Assembly: GCA_004321925.1 (NCBI GenBank)
Contig: SCQH01000064.1
Location: forward strand, 1 to 63,949
Direction: 5' to 3'
Length of the DNA: 63,949 nt
Source of the DNA: Nitrospirota bacterium
GTDB lineage: Bacteria > Nitrospirota > Thermodesulfovibrionia > Thermodesulfovibrionales > UBA6898
A model generated the notes under the pieces. It made no database searches. It had not been told where the DNA came from and worked only from the letters and a program-made list of their open reading frames with translations. This document shows, one piece after another, positions 8,068-16,579 of this stretch. The first letter of the stretch is position 1, and each line of letters opens with the position of its first letter. A program made the position numbers and the translations under genes.

Positions 8068-8588
8068 GTCTTTTCTCCCCAATCCAGCAGCACCGGAATG
8101 CTACCTGAGTTGTCATATAAAATCCATGCGTTGACTATATTCTTGTACATATTATCGAAGTTGTGCAACCCCGCGCTGAATCTGCGGCGAATGACCTCTT
8201 CCGGAATATTATGCCCTCCCTGTGCAACACGGGCAGCAACCCTGGCCATCGCCATTTCAGCATTAGGGAGGTTAAGGAATATCAGCTTGACATGATAGCC
8301 AAGCGCCTGCCATTGTGGGATCCTTTGGGCGTATGACCGTCCGCTCAGCGTCGTCTCAAAGGCGAAGCTTTTCCGTTGCTTTACACGGGCCATTATCTCC
8401 TGAAGCATGATACGTCCGGCGTGTGCCGCTGCAGTTTCGGGATTGAAGGGCGAAAGCCCGGCGGCTATGAGATCCGCGTTAATAAAGTCGGGGCAACCCG
8501 CCTCGTTGGGGAGATACTCTTTTGCAAAAGAAGTCTTCCCTGCACCATTTGGCCCTGCAATAATGACGATCTTCAGTTTATCTTTCAT
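8064..8588 (-). CDS. zeta-toxin-like P-loop kinase
   Basis: A 174-aa protein from the ATG at 8588. An in-frame TTG 14 codons upstream is also possible. Walker A GPNGAGKTS lies at residues 11-19. Then come NADLIAAGLSPFNPE with the zeta-type substrate-binding Asp, FAFETTLSGRSYA (Walker B-like strand with E-T-T), and the Arg-rich lid GGHNIPEEVIRRRF. Zeta kinases phosphorylate UDP-GlcNAc and block wall synthesis, while chromosomal relatives of this short form are poorly characterised. It sits between a nucleotidyltransferase gene and a small partner gene, making a three-gene toxin-antitoxin-like operon. Confidence 0.8.
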   Translation of the reverse strand: MKDKLKIVIIAGPNGAGKTSFAKEYLPNEAGCPDFINADLIAAGLSPFNPETAAAHAGRIMLQEIMARVKQRKSFAFETTLSGRSYAQRIPQWQALGYHVKLIFLNLPNAEMAMARVAARVAQGGHNIPEEVIRRRFSAGLHNFDNMYKNIVNAWILYDNSGSIPVLLDWGEKT

Positions 8589-8635
8589 CCCGCTTCTATA
8601 ATCACTGTAACGCCTTGCATCCGCACTCAAAAACG

Positions 8636-8971
8636 TCAGGCTTTTTCATAAAGGACCTTTCCGTTCATTTCAATATTCCGGATGAACGGGTCAAAGTAAT
8701 TCCTTCTCTTCCTGATCTCTGCGGGAGTCTTCACAATAAGATCCATGGGTATCCGTCTGGGCTCCAGAACTTCGCTGACCATGGCATATCGCTCGATACC
8801 TTTTTTCCTGGTATTTAATAACACAAATAGATCCATGTCGCTGTCCTCGGTCTGTTTGCCGGTGACATACGACCCAAACAGCACTATTTTTTCAACGTCA
8901 AAACTGGACACAAGCCGATCGACAATCGTGCTGATCATCGTCTGGATTTCCTTGTTATGAATCCTTATCAT
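8636..8971 (-). CDS. MNT-type nucleotidyltransferase domain protein
   Basis: A 111-aa minimal nucleotidyltransferase. The motif FGSYVTGKQTEDSDMDLFV has Gly33-Ser34 and the catalytic pair Asp44/Asp46, with the third acidic residue at Asp77 in PMDLIV. MNT proteins normally pair with HEPN toxins and act as AMPylating antitoxins. No HEPN gene is next to this one. Instead the zeta-like gene follows on the same strand, so it may be a rewired or second antitoxin, or an orphan. Confidence 0.82.
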   Translation of the reverse strand: MIRIHNKEIQTMISTIVDRLVSSFDVEKIVLFGSYVTGKQTEDSDMDLFVLLNTRKKGIERYAMVSEVLEPRRIPMDLIVKTPAEIRKRRNYFDPFIRNIEMNGKVLYEKA

Positions 8972-9008
8972 GAATTTAAATTAGCATAGCAGAACGGCAA
9001 TGTAAATA

Positions 9009-9124
9009 AGGTTATCCGTAAACTATGGGATGTCCCTAACGTTAGCTGCATTTATACCTTATGCAACGAAGGAAACAACATATCGTCCCCTAAATGTACA
9101 AACCCTGTCCCCGTTTTATGTTCC
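9009..9124. repeat. composite repeat block upstream of orphan lipoprotein (R3b, R2a, partial R1)
   Basis: Three modules lie in tandem. 9009-9041 resembles R3 at 5540-5574. 9058-9095 (cttatgcaacgaaggaaaca ... cgtcccctaaat) resembles 9804-9836. 9098-9123 (acaaaccctgtccccg, then ttttatgttc) resembles the end of R1. Modules of the same kind recur beside other single genes in 5-12 kb. Confidence 0.5.
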
Positions 9125-9248
9125 TAAAATCTTGTATACATATTTCCGGCAAATCTGGTATATTCTCATGATCAGCCTTTGGGGGCGTTGCAGTAGTGGA
9201 GGATCCTATTGCACCAGATCAACCTGGCTGACAGAAACGGAGGGGTTT

Positions 9249-9734
9249 ATGAACACATTTCCAATGGTTAATCTTCTTATGAGGGTCACCGCATTAGCGG
9301 TCGCACTCTGTTTTTCAGCAGCCTGCGCAACATCATCAAAGAATATAAATGCGGCCTACGTCTCACCGCTCGCCTATAACAACTACACCTGCGACCAACT
9401 CAGGATGGAGTATTTTCGAATAAGCAATAGAGTCATTGAAGTTTCGGGCAGGCAGGACAGTGCCGCCAAAAGAGATGCGATCGGAATGGGTGTGGGCTTA
9501 GTTCTTTTCTGGCCGGCCTTGTTCCTCCTGGCCGGCAGTAAAGGCAGTCCCGAAGAACTTGCCCGGCTCAAGGGGGAGTGTGATGCATTAGAAGCATGTG
9601 CGATCGAGAAGAACTGCCCGTTAGCCCAGGAGCTTGCAGATGCAAAGAAGAAACAGCAGGAAATTGCAAAGTTGGAACTCGAACAGAGTGAAAAAGAGGC
9701 GAGAAATCAGCCGCCGGGTGATGTTTTAAGATAA
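9249..9734 (+). CDS. hypothetical lipoprotein
   Basis: A 161-aa protein from the ATG at 9249, chosen because a lipoprotein signal follows it (LAVALCFSAACA, lipobox SAAC near residue 23). The longer frame from 9030 runs through repeat sequence. A short hydrophobic hairpin (GMGVGLVLFWPALFLLAG) lies at about residues 77-94, then a Cys-containing and coiled-coil-like tail (ELADAKKKQQEIAKLELEQS). The family is not recognised; it resembles small phage- or plasmid-type lipoproteins. Related repeats R2a and R2b flank it on either side. Confidence 0.6.
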   Translation: MNTFPMVNLLMRVTALAVALCFSAACATSSKNINAAYVSPLAYNNYTCDQLRMEYFRISNRVIEVSGRQDSAAKRDAIGMGVGLVLFWPALFLLAGSKGSPEELARLKGECDALEACAIEKNCPLAQELADAKKKQQEIAKLELEQSEKEARNQPPGDVLR

Positions 9735-9803
9735 TCGTGTTGCCTGGTTGATAGCGGCTGGTCTGGAGCAAATAGGTCAGGTCATTGATCGTCTGGAGAC
9801 CGA

Positions 9804-9836
9804 CTTATGCAATGTAGGAAACAACGTCCCCAAAGT
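9804..9836. repeat. degenerate repeat R2, copy b
   Basis: cttatgcaatgtaggaaaca followed by acgtccccaaagt matches 9058-9095 apart from a 4-base gap and a few substitutions. It lies 70 bp after the lipoprotein gene, so the gene is bracketed by direct copies. Confidence 0.5.
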
Positions 9837-9853
9837 TGTTGAACGTAAAGGCC

Positions 9854-10381
9854 TTATTCAAACTGACAGCGCACCCAGCCGGGAGGAATTGATCCCCTGT
9901 GAGCTTCATCTTCAATGGTGCGAAGTTCATCTTTTGCCTTGTTCAATTCGATACTGGCCCGTCCCGACCTAGTCATTGCATCTAAAACATCATTGGCCAT
10001 TCTGTCCAGTTTAGCGAAATCAGTACTATGGCTATATTTGTTTTCCCATGTTTTACTTGAACCGTCGGCGAGTTGATGCGCTGCTTTGAGTACTCTTAAT
10101 TGCTCTTCAGCGGCTTGAAGCTCGTTTTCTGCTTTTTTTAGCCGCTGCCGATTCTGTTCGCCACGCTGGCACCAGTGGTCTTTTTCGCCTTCAGTGGAAG
10201 ACCCTGTAACACTGTTTTGTGGTGACGCGTTAGAATTTAGATTGATCGGCTCGTCGCTACGAATAAAGTTTCCGCCGCCTGTCTGATATTTTTCCAGATC
10301 CGCATCTGAAAAGGCCATGCATTTTCCTGCCAGCGCGAAAATAATGATTACAGAAAGAAGCATTGCAGATATGATTTTCAT
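9854..10381 (-). CDS. hypothetical secreted coiled-coil protein
   Basis: A 175-aa protein with a clear signal peptide (MKIISAMLLSVIIIFALAGK, cleavage near CMAFS). A Ser/Asn-rich linker follows, then a long predicted coiled coil (about residues 72-165: NRQRLKKAENELQAAEEQLR ... ELNKAKDELRTIEDEA). Function unknown. The start overlaps the end of the IS3 transposase remnant upstream, suggesting the insertion landed directly in its promoter region. Confidence 0.6.
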   Translation of the reverse strand: MKIISAMLLSVIIIFALAGKCMAFSDADLEKYQTGGGNFIRSDEPINLNSNASPQNSVTGSSTEGEKDHWCQRGEQNRQRLKKAENELQAAEEQLRVLKAAHQLADGSSKTWENKYSHSTDFAKLDRMANDVLDAMTRSGRASIELNKAKDELRTIEDEAHRGSIPPGWVRCQFE

Positions 10382-10429
10382 AATGACTCCCCTTTCGATT
10401 TTTGGACACTCGGTTTAGTCAGACTGCCA

Positions 10430-10588
10430 TCGCCCCCCAGCTCAGATGATACCGATGACCGGTATCCCAAGGCTGACTGCCGACCCTGTTGATTATAGAA
10501 CATTTCGATATATTCGAAAATACTTTGTCGGGCCTCCGCTCGTGTTTCATGCCAATAATCATGCACGTGTACGGTCTTGAGCGAAAGT
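10430..10588 (-). pseudogene. IS3-family transposase (orfB) C-terminal remnant
   Basis: Reading the minus strand from about 10588 gives SLKTVHVHDYWHETRAEARQ, then SIFEYIEMFYNQQGRQSALG. This matches the end of IS3-type integrase cores (S-L-K-T-E ... A-R-x-x-I-F-x-Y-I-E-x-F-Y-N-x-x-R-x-H-S-A-L-G-Y). The catalytic D-D-E region except the terminal part, orfA and the inverted repeats are all missing. The conserved His of R-H-S-A is Gln here. It is a decayed insertion sequence. Confidence 0.8.
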
Positions 10589-10700
10589 GAATATAGGCTA
10601 CGAATTTAAACAACATTTGATGGCAACAATCTCGAAATAATTTTATCGCCACGCTTCACCCACGTTTAATCCCTACGGGAACTCCTAAACAGCTCTCTTT

Positions 10701-10754
10701 ATGCACCTTTTTTTCACCTATGTCAACTTACAAGACCTGGCCCGCTTATGCTCG
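10701..10754. repeat. dispersed repeat R1, copy B
   Basis: Contains tttttcacctatgtcaactt, acaagacctggcccgcttat and gctcg. It lies 20 bp after the M28 peptidase stop, in the same orientation as copy C before that gene's start, so the peptidase gene is bracketed by direct repeats about 1.07 kb apart. Confidence 0.65.
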
Positions 10755-10774
10755 CAAAAGTTAAATCCGGGATA

Positions 10775-11758
10775 TCACATCTGGATGATGGTCCAATAAA
10801 CCCCTTTGACCACTTCAGACATTCTGTCGTAATCCAGCGTCGCCGGAGTATCGCCGGGCTTATGGTAATTCTTGTTCCGGAAAAAGGCGCTGTCGGTGAT
10901 CATGACGGACGGATAATCGAATTTCCAGTAGCTCTGGTGGTCGGAAAAACTTACACCGGGAAGGAAAGACATCGCGGTCAGGGATTCGACCGGGACCCGG
11001 GATGAAGCGGCCAATGACTTTTTCACCTTTTCAACGAGTCGGCCCTGCCCCCATTTCCCTACGACCGCAATAAAATTCCCCTTGTCGGGATAGAACCAGC
11101 GCAGGAAGAACAAAGGATATTTTTGGGAATGGGGGAGATCGCTGAAATATCCGATCATCTCAAGGCTGATCATGGCGCGCACCGGCACGCCGGCTTGGGC
11201 GAGCGATCTGGCATGGACATAGCTGCCGTAATGCCTGCTAAACGGATGTTTAAGAAGCTGGTCTTCTTCCAGCGTATATGCCACAAGATCGATACGGTGG
11301 TTCAGTTCCGGGTTTAGAGATTGCACCAGACGGCTCAATTCCAGGAGTCCGGCCACACCGCTGGCATTATCATCCGCGCCCGGCAGGGCACCATGCACAT
11401 CGTAATGTGCGCCGACGATTATCCGTTCTCCTGTTTCCGGACCAAAGGAGCAGATCACGTTCTTGTACTCCCGGCCGTCCTGCATGAACCTCTGTACTTC
11501 GACGCGGCCGCCGGTCCTCCTGAATTCCTCACGGATATATTCAGCGCTTTTATCGAGAGAGGCGATATTTCGGGCATTGCGCGGCGGCACAGCAGCAGCC
11601 AGCACCTGCACATCCTTCCGCAAACGCTCTTTATCGACCACGCTCTTCATCGGCGTGGCAGAACTATCAGCAAAGCTGCCATGAACTGACGGAAATAATA
11701 CCGCAGCAATGACCAGGATGGATATGGATTTAGCGAAGGCGCGAAAATTGAGGTTCAT
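10775..11758 (-). CDS. secreted M28-family metallopeptidase
   Basis: A 327-aa protein from the ATG at 11758, where the signal peptide begins (MNLNFRAFAKSISILVIAAV, then cleavage near SFADS). Zinc ligands fit M28: GAHYDVHG (His), PGADDNASGVAGLLE (Asp), YTLEEDQ (catalytic Glu pair), SLEMIGYFSD (Glu/Asp), and a late His in NKNYHKPGDTPATLDY. The family includes aminopeptidases and carboxypeptidases, so specificity is unclear. It is a single-gene unit with direct repeats R1 on both sides. Confidence 0.85.
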   Translation of the reverse strand: MNLNFRAFAKSISILVIAAVLFPSVHGSFADSSATPMKSVVDKERLRKDVQVLAAAVPPRNARNIASLDKSAEYIREEFRRTGGRVEVQRFMQDGREYKNVICSFGPETGERIIVGAHYDVHGALPGADDNASGVAGLLELSRLVQSLNPELNHRIDLVAYTLEEDQLLKHPFSRHYGSYVHARSLAQAGVPVRAMISLEMIGYFSDLPHSQKYPLFFLRWFYPDKGNFIAVVGKWGQGRLVEKVKKSLAASSRVPVESLTAMSFLPGVSFSDHQSYWKFDYPSVMITDSAFFRNKNYHKPGDTPATLDYDRMSEVVKGVYWTIIQM

Positions 11759-11770
11759 AAATAGCTCTCC

Positions 11771-11907
11771 CAATGCTCCATTTTTCACTATGCCAACTTA
11801 CAAGACCTAACCCCGTTTGTGTTCTACAAAAGACACTTCTGCGCTATGGATTATTATTGGCTCTTGACAGGGTAGCCTTTAATGGGTGACCCCGTTTATG
11901 TTTTACG
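11771..11907. repeat. dispersed repeat R1, copy C plus partial copy D
   Basis: 11771-11826 contains tttttcactatgccaactta, caagacctaaccccgtttgt and gttctac, a close match to copies A and B. A partial second copy at 11886-11905 reads gtgaccccgtttatgtttta. The space between shows no gene. Confidence 0.6.
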
Positions 11908-11908
11908 G

Positions 11909-14233
11909 TTAATGCTCAAGTTCTGCTATATGATATGCTTGCCCCTCCAAATGAGGGTTGTTAGCTATAACCTCATTAGCGAAGGTAATATCTTCGTCTG
12001 CCTCTTTATCCATCCCAAGTTTACGTAAGTTAATTACCCGCGTTTTTAATGCCATAAGCATGGTTTCTCTAGCAGGAAAATGAGTTTTCTCTTTTTCGAT
12101 TATCGCACTAAATTCCTCTATGGCTTTCGCATACAGGCCGGCACGACTCAAAGCAACACCATATTGATGGCGTATCACGACATCATCAGGACTATATGAC
12201 AATGCTTGTTTTAGCGCATCAACCCTTCCAGTCCTATCCCGTTGAACATACAATATTCGAGCCAATACCATATAACAAAGTTCACCGGTCTTTTTATTGA
12301 CTATCTTGCAAGCTTTTTTTGCATACTCCAATGCTAAACCAACTCTATTTCGAGCTAATTCATAACTGGCACTCATTGCATATACATAAGGACTGTGAGG
12401 CGCAAGTTCTCTCGCCTTCTTCATAGTTGCATCAGCATTTTCGGCATTACCACTAAACATTTCAGATTGAGCTCTAGTACAAAGTATTGCTGCTTTCTTT
12501 TCATTATCAGTCTCCAACCCGTATCGCTCATAAGTACTAGAAAATTTACTTACTTCAGAGGCCTGCAGCCTAATCTGTTCATCAAACTTTTGATAACGCT
12601 GTCTACAACGAACTTCAAAATCACCCATGGTATGAAATTGATGCTGAGCAAATTGAAGAGTTATTGGCAATGCTGAGTACACGACATTACCGTCCGTTGC
12701 CTGTGTATTTTTGGTAACTAAAGTAACATCTCCCAACTCATAGAGTGAACTTTCAATTTTCTCGAAAGCCCACTCAGTAGCTATTGACAACTGCTGAAGA
12801 GTTGGTGGTGAATCGAAGATTGAAAGAACTGCGAGAATAGCTTTTGAATTTGGAGATAAACGTTCCCATATATTTCTAAAGCTAAATTCTAATACCGGGG
12901 ATTCTTCAGAAAAAACAAGCGATAATATTTTTTCGATATTCTTATCTAATTTATACTGGCCTATTATCCATTGCATTGCCAGCGGCGAGCCTCCACTAAC
13001 CTTTAAAACACTGCCAGCGATATCAGAAGACAACGGGAAATCAATATTCATTTCCTTAGACTTAACTTCAAGAAAATGTTCTGCCTCATCAATACTAAAT
13101 TCATTAACGGGAATCGCAAATTCCCAGCCACCACTCTTATGCCTACTAGTTATAAGAACCTTTGCCATGCAATCAGGTGGGAATTCTTGTACAAACGCCA
13201 TAATCCTGCCATCAGAAACTGTCTCCATGTTGTCCAATACTAATAGTGTTTTCCATGCTGACAATATTTCCAATACTTTTATCTTTCTTTCCTCTAACGT
13301 TATGGGTATATTTTCATCAAAGAGTCTTAAGATATGATCAAGTAAATCTTCTAGAGAATATAAAGTTCTACTATATGGTCTAATCCCATCAGGGGTCAGA
13401 ATAGTTTCTTTAGCCGTTAAATGTATTATCGACTCGAAACACTTGTCTTCATAAAGCTTATAGGTAACCCAATTTACAAGTGCTGATTTACCAACCCCCC
13501 CAGGCCCATGCACGTTGATAATCCAAATCCTAGGATCCTCATTGACCTTACGGTAAACAGTATCTTTAAGCTGATCTCGACCAACAAAAGTGTCATAACC
13601 TTTTTCAAGCAAGCGATACAATCCATCTTTAACAGCAAAAGGCGACGGAGCACCTGAGGACATAATTGCGGCTTCATCTGCCTGCGACTCAAGTGAATCT
13701 AAAAGTTCTTCGAGCTTTTCCGCAGACGTTACCTTTATTGTTGAATCTCCATCGCGTACATATATATCACCCCTACTTAAGCCATATGGCATCGACTTAC
13801 AATAGTCCTTATTAACTATTGAAGGCATTCTGCGTTTATTTCTTTTTTTGCTTGAGCGTACAAAAATAAGAGCAAAAAGGCGTTGAACATCCTTAACATC
13901 AAGAGTATGGTGAACGACATATACATCTAAAGTCAGCCCGGAAGCCTTAAGAATTTTGTCCTTCACCATTTTAGTATCGAAAGGTAACGGCGAAGCAATG
14001 CCAACTGGCACCCATTCTTTGTCAGTTACGCCAACGATAATATAACCACCACCCATGTTTTTCATCGCGACAATATCTTTTGTAAAATCAGCCAGTTGTT
14101 TATCTGAATCGAGACTAAGCATTTCTTTATAATCAAGCCATTCGCACTCTCCTCGACAATTGATCAAGTATCTTAAAGCATCCAAGCTTAGATCGCATTC
14201 TCTAATCATTCTTTCTATTACAGAAAGGTTCAT
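11909..14233 (-). CDS. Schlafen/AlbA_2 - STAND NTPase - TPR protein (candidate defence protein)
   Basis: A 774-aa, three-part protein. Residues 20-175 look like an AlbA_2/Schlafen-type nucleic-acid domain (ECEWLDYKEML, then GGGYIIVGVTD, ending GDIYVRDGDSTIKV). Residues 215-430 form a STAND/NB-ARC-like NTPase: Walker A GPGGVGKS 243-250, Walker B LLVLDNME 330-337, LITSR at 360-364, and GGSPLAM at 414-420. Residues about 440-540 are winged-helix-like, and about 560-765 are TPR-like repeats. STAND proteins with sensor repeats and an N-terminal effector are a known antiphage layout. The gene is visibly AT-richer than the housekeeping genes and lies near tRNA-Sec. Its ATG overlaps the stop of an integrase fragment. 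Confidence 0.85.
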   Translation of the reverse strand: MNLSVIERMIRECDLSLDALRYLINCRGECEWLDYKEMLSLDSDKQLADFTKDIVAMKNMGGGYIIVGVTDKEWVPVGIASPLPFDTKMVKDKILKASGLTLDVYVVHHTLDVKDVQRLFALIFVRSSKKRNKRRMPSIVNKDYCKSMPYGLSRGDIYVRDGDSTIKVTSAEKLEELLDSLESQADEAAIMSSGAPSPFAVKDGLYRLLEKGYDTFVGRDQLKDTVYRKVNEDPRIWIINVHGPGGVGKSALVNWVTYKLYEDKCFESIIHLTAKETILTPDGIRPYSRTLYSLEDLLDHILRLFDENIPITLEERKIKVLEILSAWKTLLVLDNMETVSDGRIMAFVQEFPPDCMAKVLITSRHKSGGWEFAIPVNEFSIDEAEHFLEVKSKEMNIDFPLSSDIAGSVLKVSGGSPLAMQWIIGQYKLDKNIEKILSLVFSEESPVLEFSFRNIWERLSPNSKAILAVLSIFDSPPTLQQLSIATEWAFEKIESSLYELGDVTLVTKNTQATDGNVVYSALPITLQFAQHQFHTMGDFEVRCRQRYQKFDEQIRLQASEVSKFSSTYERYGLETDNEKKAAILCTRAQSEMFSGNAENADATMKKARELAPHSPYVYAMSASYELARNRVGLALEYAKKACKIVNKKTGELCYMVLARILYVQRDRTGRVDALKQALSYSPDDVVIRHQYGVALSRAGLYAKAIEEFSAIIEKEKTHFPARETMLMALKTRVINLRKLGMDKEADEDITFANEVIANNPHLEGQAYHIAELEH

Positions 14234-14445
14234 TTAATCCTCCGAGATCTTCCTATCTTACCCCTATATATGCCAGATTGCGCTGCAAAGACCTCCGACT
14301 GTGACAATACATCCACATGCGAATACTTCTGTGTCGTTCTGATATCAGTATGCCCAAAGACTATTATTGCCATCGTCACGCCACTATATGCTGCCATAGA
14401 TGCTATAGTTAAGACTTGTTGTTTGATAACGCTCGATGTCCGCAT
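14230..14445 (-). pseudogene. tyrosine recombinase (integrase) C-terminal remnant
   Basis: A 71-aa frame carrying the last catalytic box of tyrosine recombinases: MAAYSGVTMAIIVFGHTDIR followed by TTQKYSHVDV, which gives the G-H-x-x-I-x-T-T-x-x-Y-x-H pattern and includes the conserved His and nucleophilic Tyr. The N-terminal core-binding domain and the first Arg box are absent. The stop codon overlaps the start of the STAND gene (ATGA). It is a relic of the element that probably brought this island to tRNA-Sec. Confidence 0.72.
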
Positions 14446-14469
14446 CCGTACATGCCTCTTTCACTGTAG

Positions 14470-15318
14470 TCAACTCCCCTCAATTTCCTTAAGGGTCCTC
14501 CCAGTTGCATCTTTCCATGCAATCGGACCCGCAGCATTTCCACCATGGATAACAGCTGCAGCTGCGCTAGGACTCGCGAACTCTACGTCTTTAGTGAATG
14601 CAAAAAAGCCATTCTCTTCAACAAGACTACCGTTTTGAACAAGCTGATTTCTCAGAGATATTACCCACTGGCCACTAGTTTTAGCCGACTCCCGAATCTG
14701 CATAACTGCAGTAGATCCTTTAAGCACTACAAAACCACTTGGTGTACGTGTTCCCGTTGCAACTGCGCCCTTCATTTTGCAGGTAAGCATCCCCTGATCC
14801 ACTCGCTGGGCCTGAGAAACTACTGGGGTAAGCAATTCCGAACCAAGGACAGGTAAAAGCTGAGCAATACGTTCGAGGAAAACTTCCATATCATTGAGAT
14901 CGGATTCCGGCAGTCTCGCCCCGCTAGACTGCGCATTTGAAATCACATACCTGCCAATACTGTTAGCGATCTGAATCAAACGCCCTTCAAGATAGCGGAT
15001 ATGAGATTTCGTAAGATTTTCGTCCTTACTCACAAAAGCTATGGCAGAATTCCAAAAATCCTTTGACTTGTGCTGCTTAATTCTATCGACAACAGACTCA
15101 GCTTCCCCGATATAGGCCATCAGATTTCCATTTTCTGGGTCTTCCCCTAGCAAAATGTATACTCCCGGTTTTGAAAGCTCTTCACGAGCCAATAAATGGT
15201 CTAAGTCTGACCGAGGTGCAGCTATAGCTTTACCCGACCAGTTTGATAGTTCTGCCGTACGTACTTTTTTTGCGTCACCAAAGGGGAGAAAGAGCTTAAT
15301 CGTGGCTGATGTATTCAT
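14470..15318 (-). CDS. GIY-YIG nuclease-domain protein with DUF4357
   Basis: A 282-aa protein. The GIY-YIG motif appears as GVYILLG at residues 52-58 and AYIGE at 68-72, with Arg79 (VVDRIKQH) and Glu111 (YLEGRLI) in the right places for catalysis. The C-terminal ~60 residues (SPSAAAAVIHGGNAAGPIAW, then KDATGRTLKEIEG) match DUF4357. This architecture occurs in accessory regions and beside restriction or defence genes, but no activity is established. It starts with ATG. About 250 bp upstream (15319-15569) hold nothing I recognise. Confidence 0.85.
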   Translation of the reverse strand: MNTSATIKLFLPFGDAKKVRTAELSNWSGKAIAAPRSDLDHLLAREELSKPGVYILLGEDPENGNLMAYIGEAESVVDRIKQHKSKDFWNSAIAFVSKDENLTKSHIRYLEGRLIQIANSIGRYVISNAQSSGARLPESDLNDMEVFLERIAQLLPVLGSELLTPVVSQAQRVDQGMLTCKMKGAVATGTRTPSGFVVLKGSTAVMQIRESAKTSGQWVISLRNQLVQNGSLVEENGFFAFTKDVEFASPSAAAAVIHGGNAAGPIAWKDATGRTLKEIEGS

Positions 15319-15569
15319 GCGGAACTAATTCACACTATCCGAAATTCCGATTTAAAGATCCCATGGCTTAACTATAGCATAAAGTCAAAAAGAAGATGGA
15401 GGGAAAATATCAATCGAAGCCCCTAACCTACTATTGGGGTCGACATTATTTCGTGTCATGTGAACGGGTCACAATAACGTGGGGCAAAGATAACTGGAAC
15501 AGAAAACTGATGGATCAATGACATGAATTAATCTCCCATATCGCGGCGTTTCGCAATAAGGATGTTGTC

Positions 15570-16556
15570 TCACGCTTGCTGGGCGAAAATAGAACAGAAT
15601 ATGTCGTAGAGAGGATTGCCCGGGGTTCTGTTAATTTTTAAAACCTCTGTTAGATGCCCCTCCTCCCAAGAGAAGATTTTTCTATCATCGTAAAACCCAT
15701 ACAGGGAAATAAAAAGGCAATCGTCAAATATGTGCATCCTGTAAAAAGGTTCCCGCGAATAGTAGCTGACAGATTTCGGCCAACATCCACACAGGCGCAT
15801 CGCAATATTCCCGCATTCTTCTTTGTATTCGTCTATTGTCAGAGGGCTGGATGCGCCAGATCTTCTCAGTTTCTCGACATACCAGCGAGCGCGCTCTGAC
15901 CATATTGGGGCATCAGGACTAAGAAACTTAAATTTCACATCCTTTTTGTAGCTTTGAGCGAACAGTGTCTCAGGCACAAAGCGCTCTCTCTCATCGTTAA
16001 ACATTGTGTTGCCCGAAATACTCAGAATATGAATTTTATTACTTCTTACGATATTGGCCTTAAGGTCGTCAATAAATGCTTGCTCAGTTCTGGAACCTGA
16101 GGGAAAAGTCACTACCGATTTGTCATTAAGCTGCTGTTTCATTAAATTGATAGCCCTGATAGCGTCATCTTCCAAGACTATGCCGAGTAGCCGCCCATAA
16201 AAGCTCGTTATGCACTGCCACTTACGCTTGGAAACACGCATCCAGAAGTTGCCAAACCTTTTACTGTCGACAAAGCGATGAGTGGGTTTAAAGAAAATGA
16301 TGAGGAGGATGGCAAATACAATAATATCGAGTGATATACTTTTCAGAAGGGAGGCGAGGAAAGGAATATACGGAGCAATTGTCGCAATAATTTTGCCAGG
16401 CATTACGTCTGCCAAGTAGGGGACAAAGTGGTAGTGATGGTCCAGTGCTTTTACAAAAAGGTCAGCAGTTACCGCCATGACCAGCTCAAGAATTACTGTC
16501 AGCAGGCGACTTGAGACATTAATCTGGCCAGATTTAGCCGGCGGTGTTGAAGACAT
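15570..16556 (-). CDS. membrane-anchored protein with PLD-like or unknown C-terminal domain
   Basis: A 328-aa protein. Two predicted membrane segments (about residues 17-37 and 60-90) are followed by a soluble domain of about 215 residues. That domain alternates strands and helices: KIHILSISGNTMFNDERERF, KDVKFKFLSPDAPIWSERAR, and EPFYRMHIFDDCLFISLYGF. The layout recalls HKD-less phospholipase-D-like domains found in signalling and defence proteins, but no HxK motif is present and I cannot name the family. A 67-aa membrane protein gene lies 23 bp upstream, probably in one operon. Confidence 0.6.
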   Translation of the reverse strand: MSSTPPAKSGQINVSSRLLTVILELVMAVTADLFVKALDHHYHFVPYLADVMPGKIIATIAPYIPFLASLLKSISLDIIVFAILLIIFFKPTHRFVDSKRFGNFWMRVSKRKWQCITSFYGRLLGIVLEDDAIRAINLMKQQLNDKSVVTFPSGSRTEQAFIDDLKANIVRSNKIHILSISGNTMFNDERERFVPETLFAQSYKKDVKFKFLSPDAPIWSERARWYVEKLRRSGASSPLTIDEYKEECGNIAMRLCGCWPKSVSYYSREPFYRMHIFDDCLFISLYGFYDDRKIFSWEEGHLTEVLKINRTPGNPLYDIFCSIFAQQA

Positions 16557-16579
16557 TTGCCCGACCCCGAGGATGTGCC

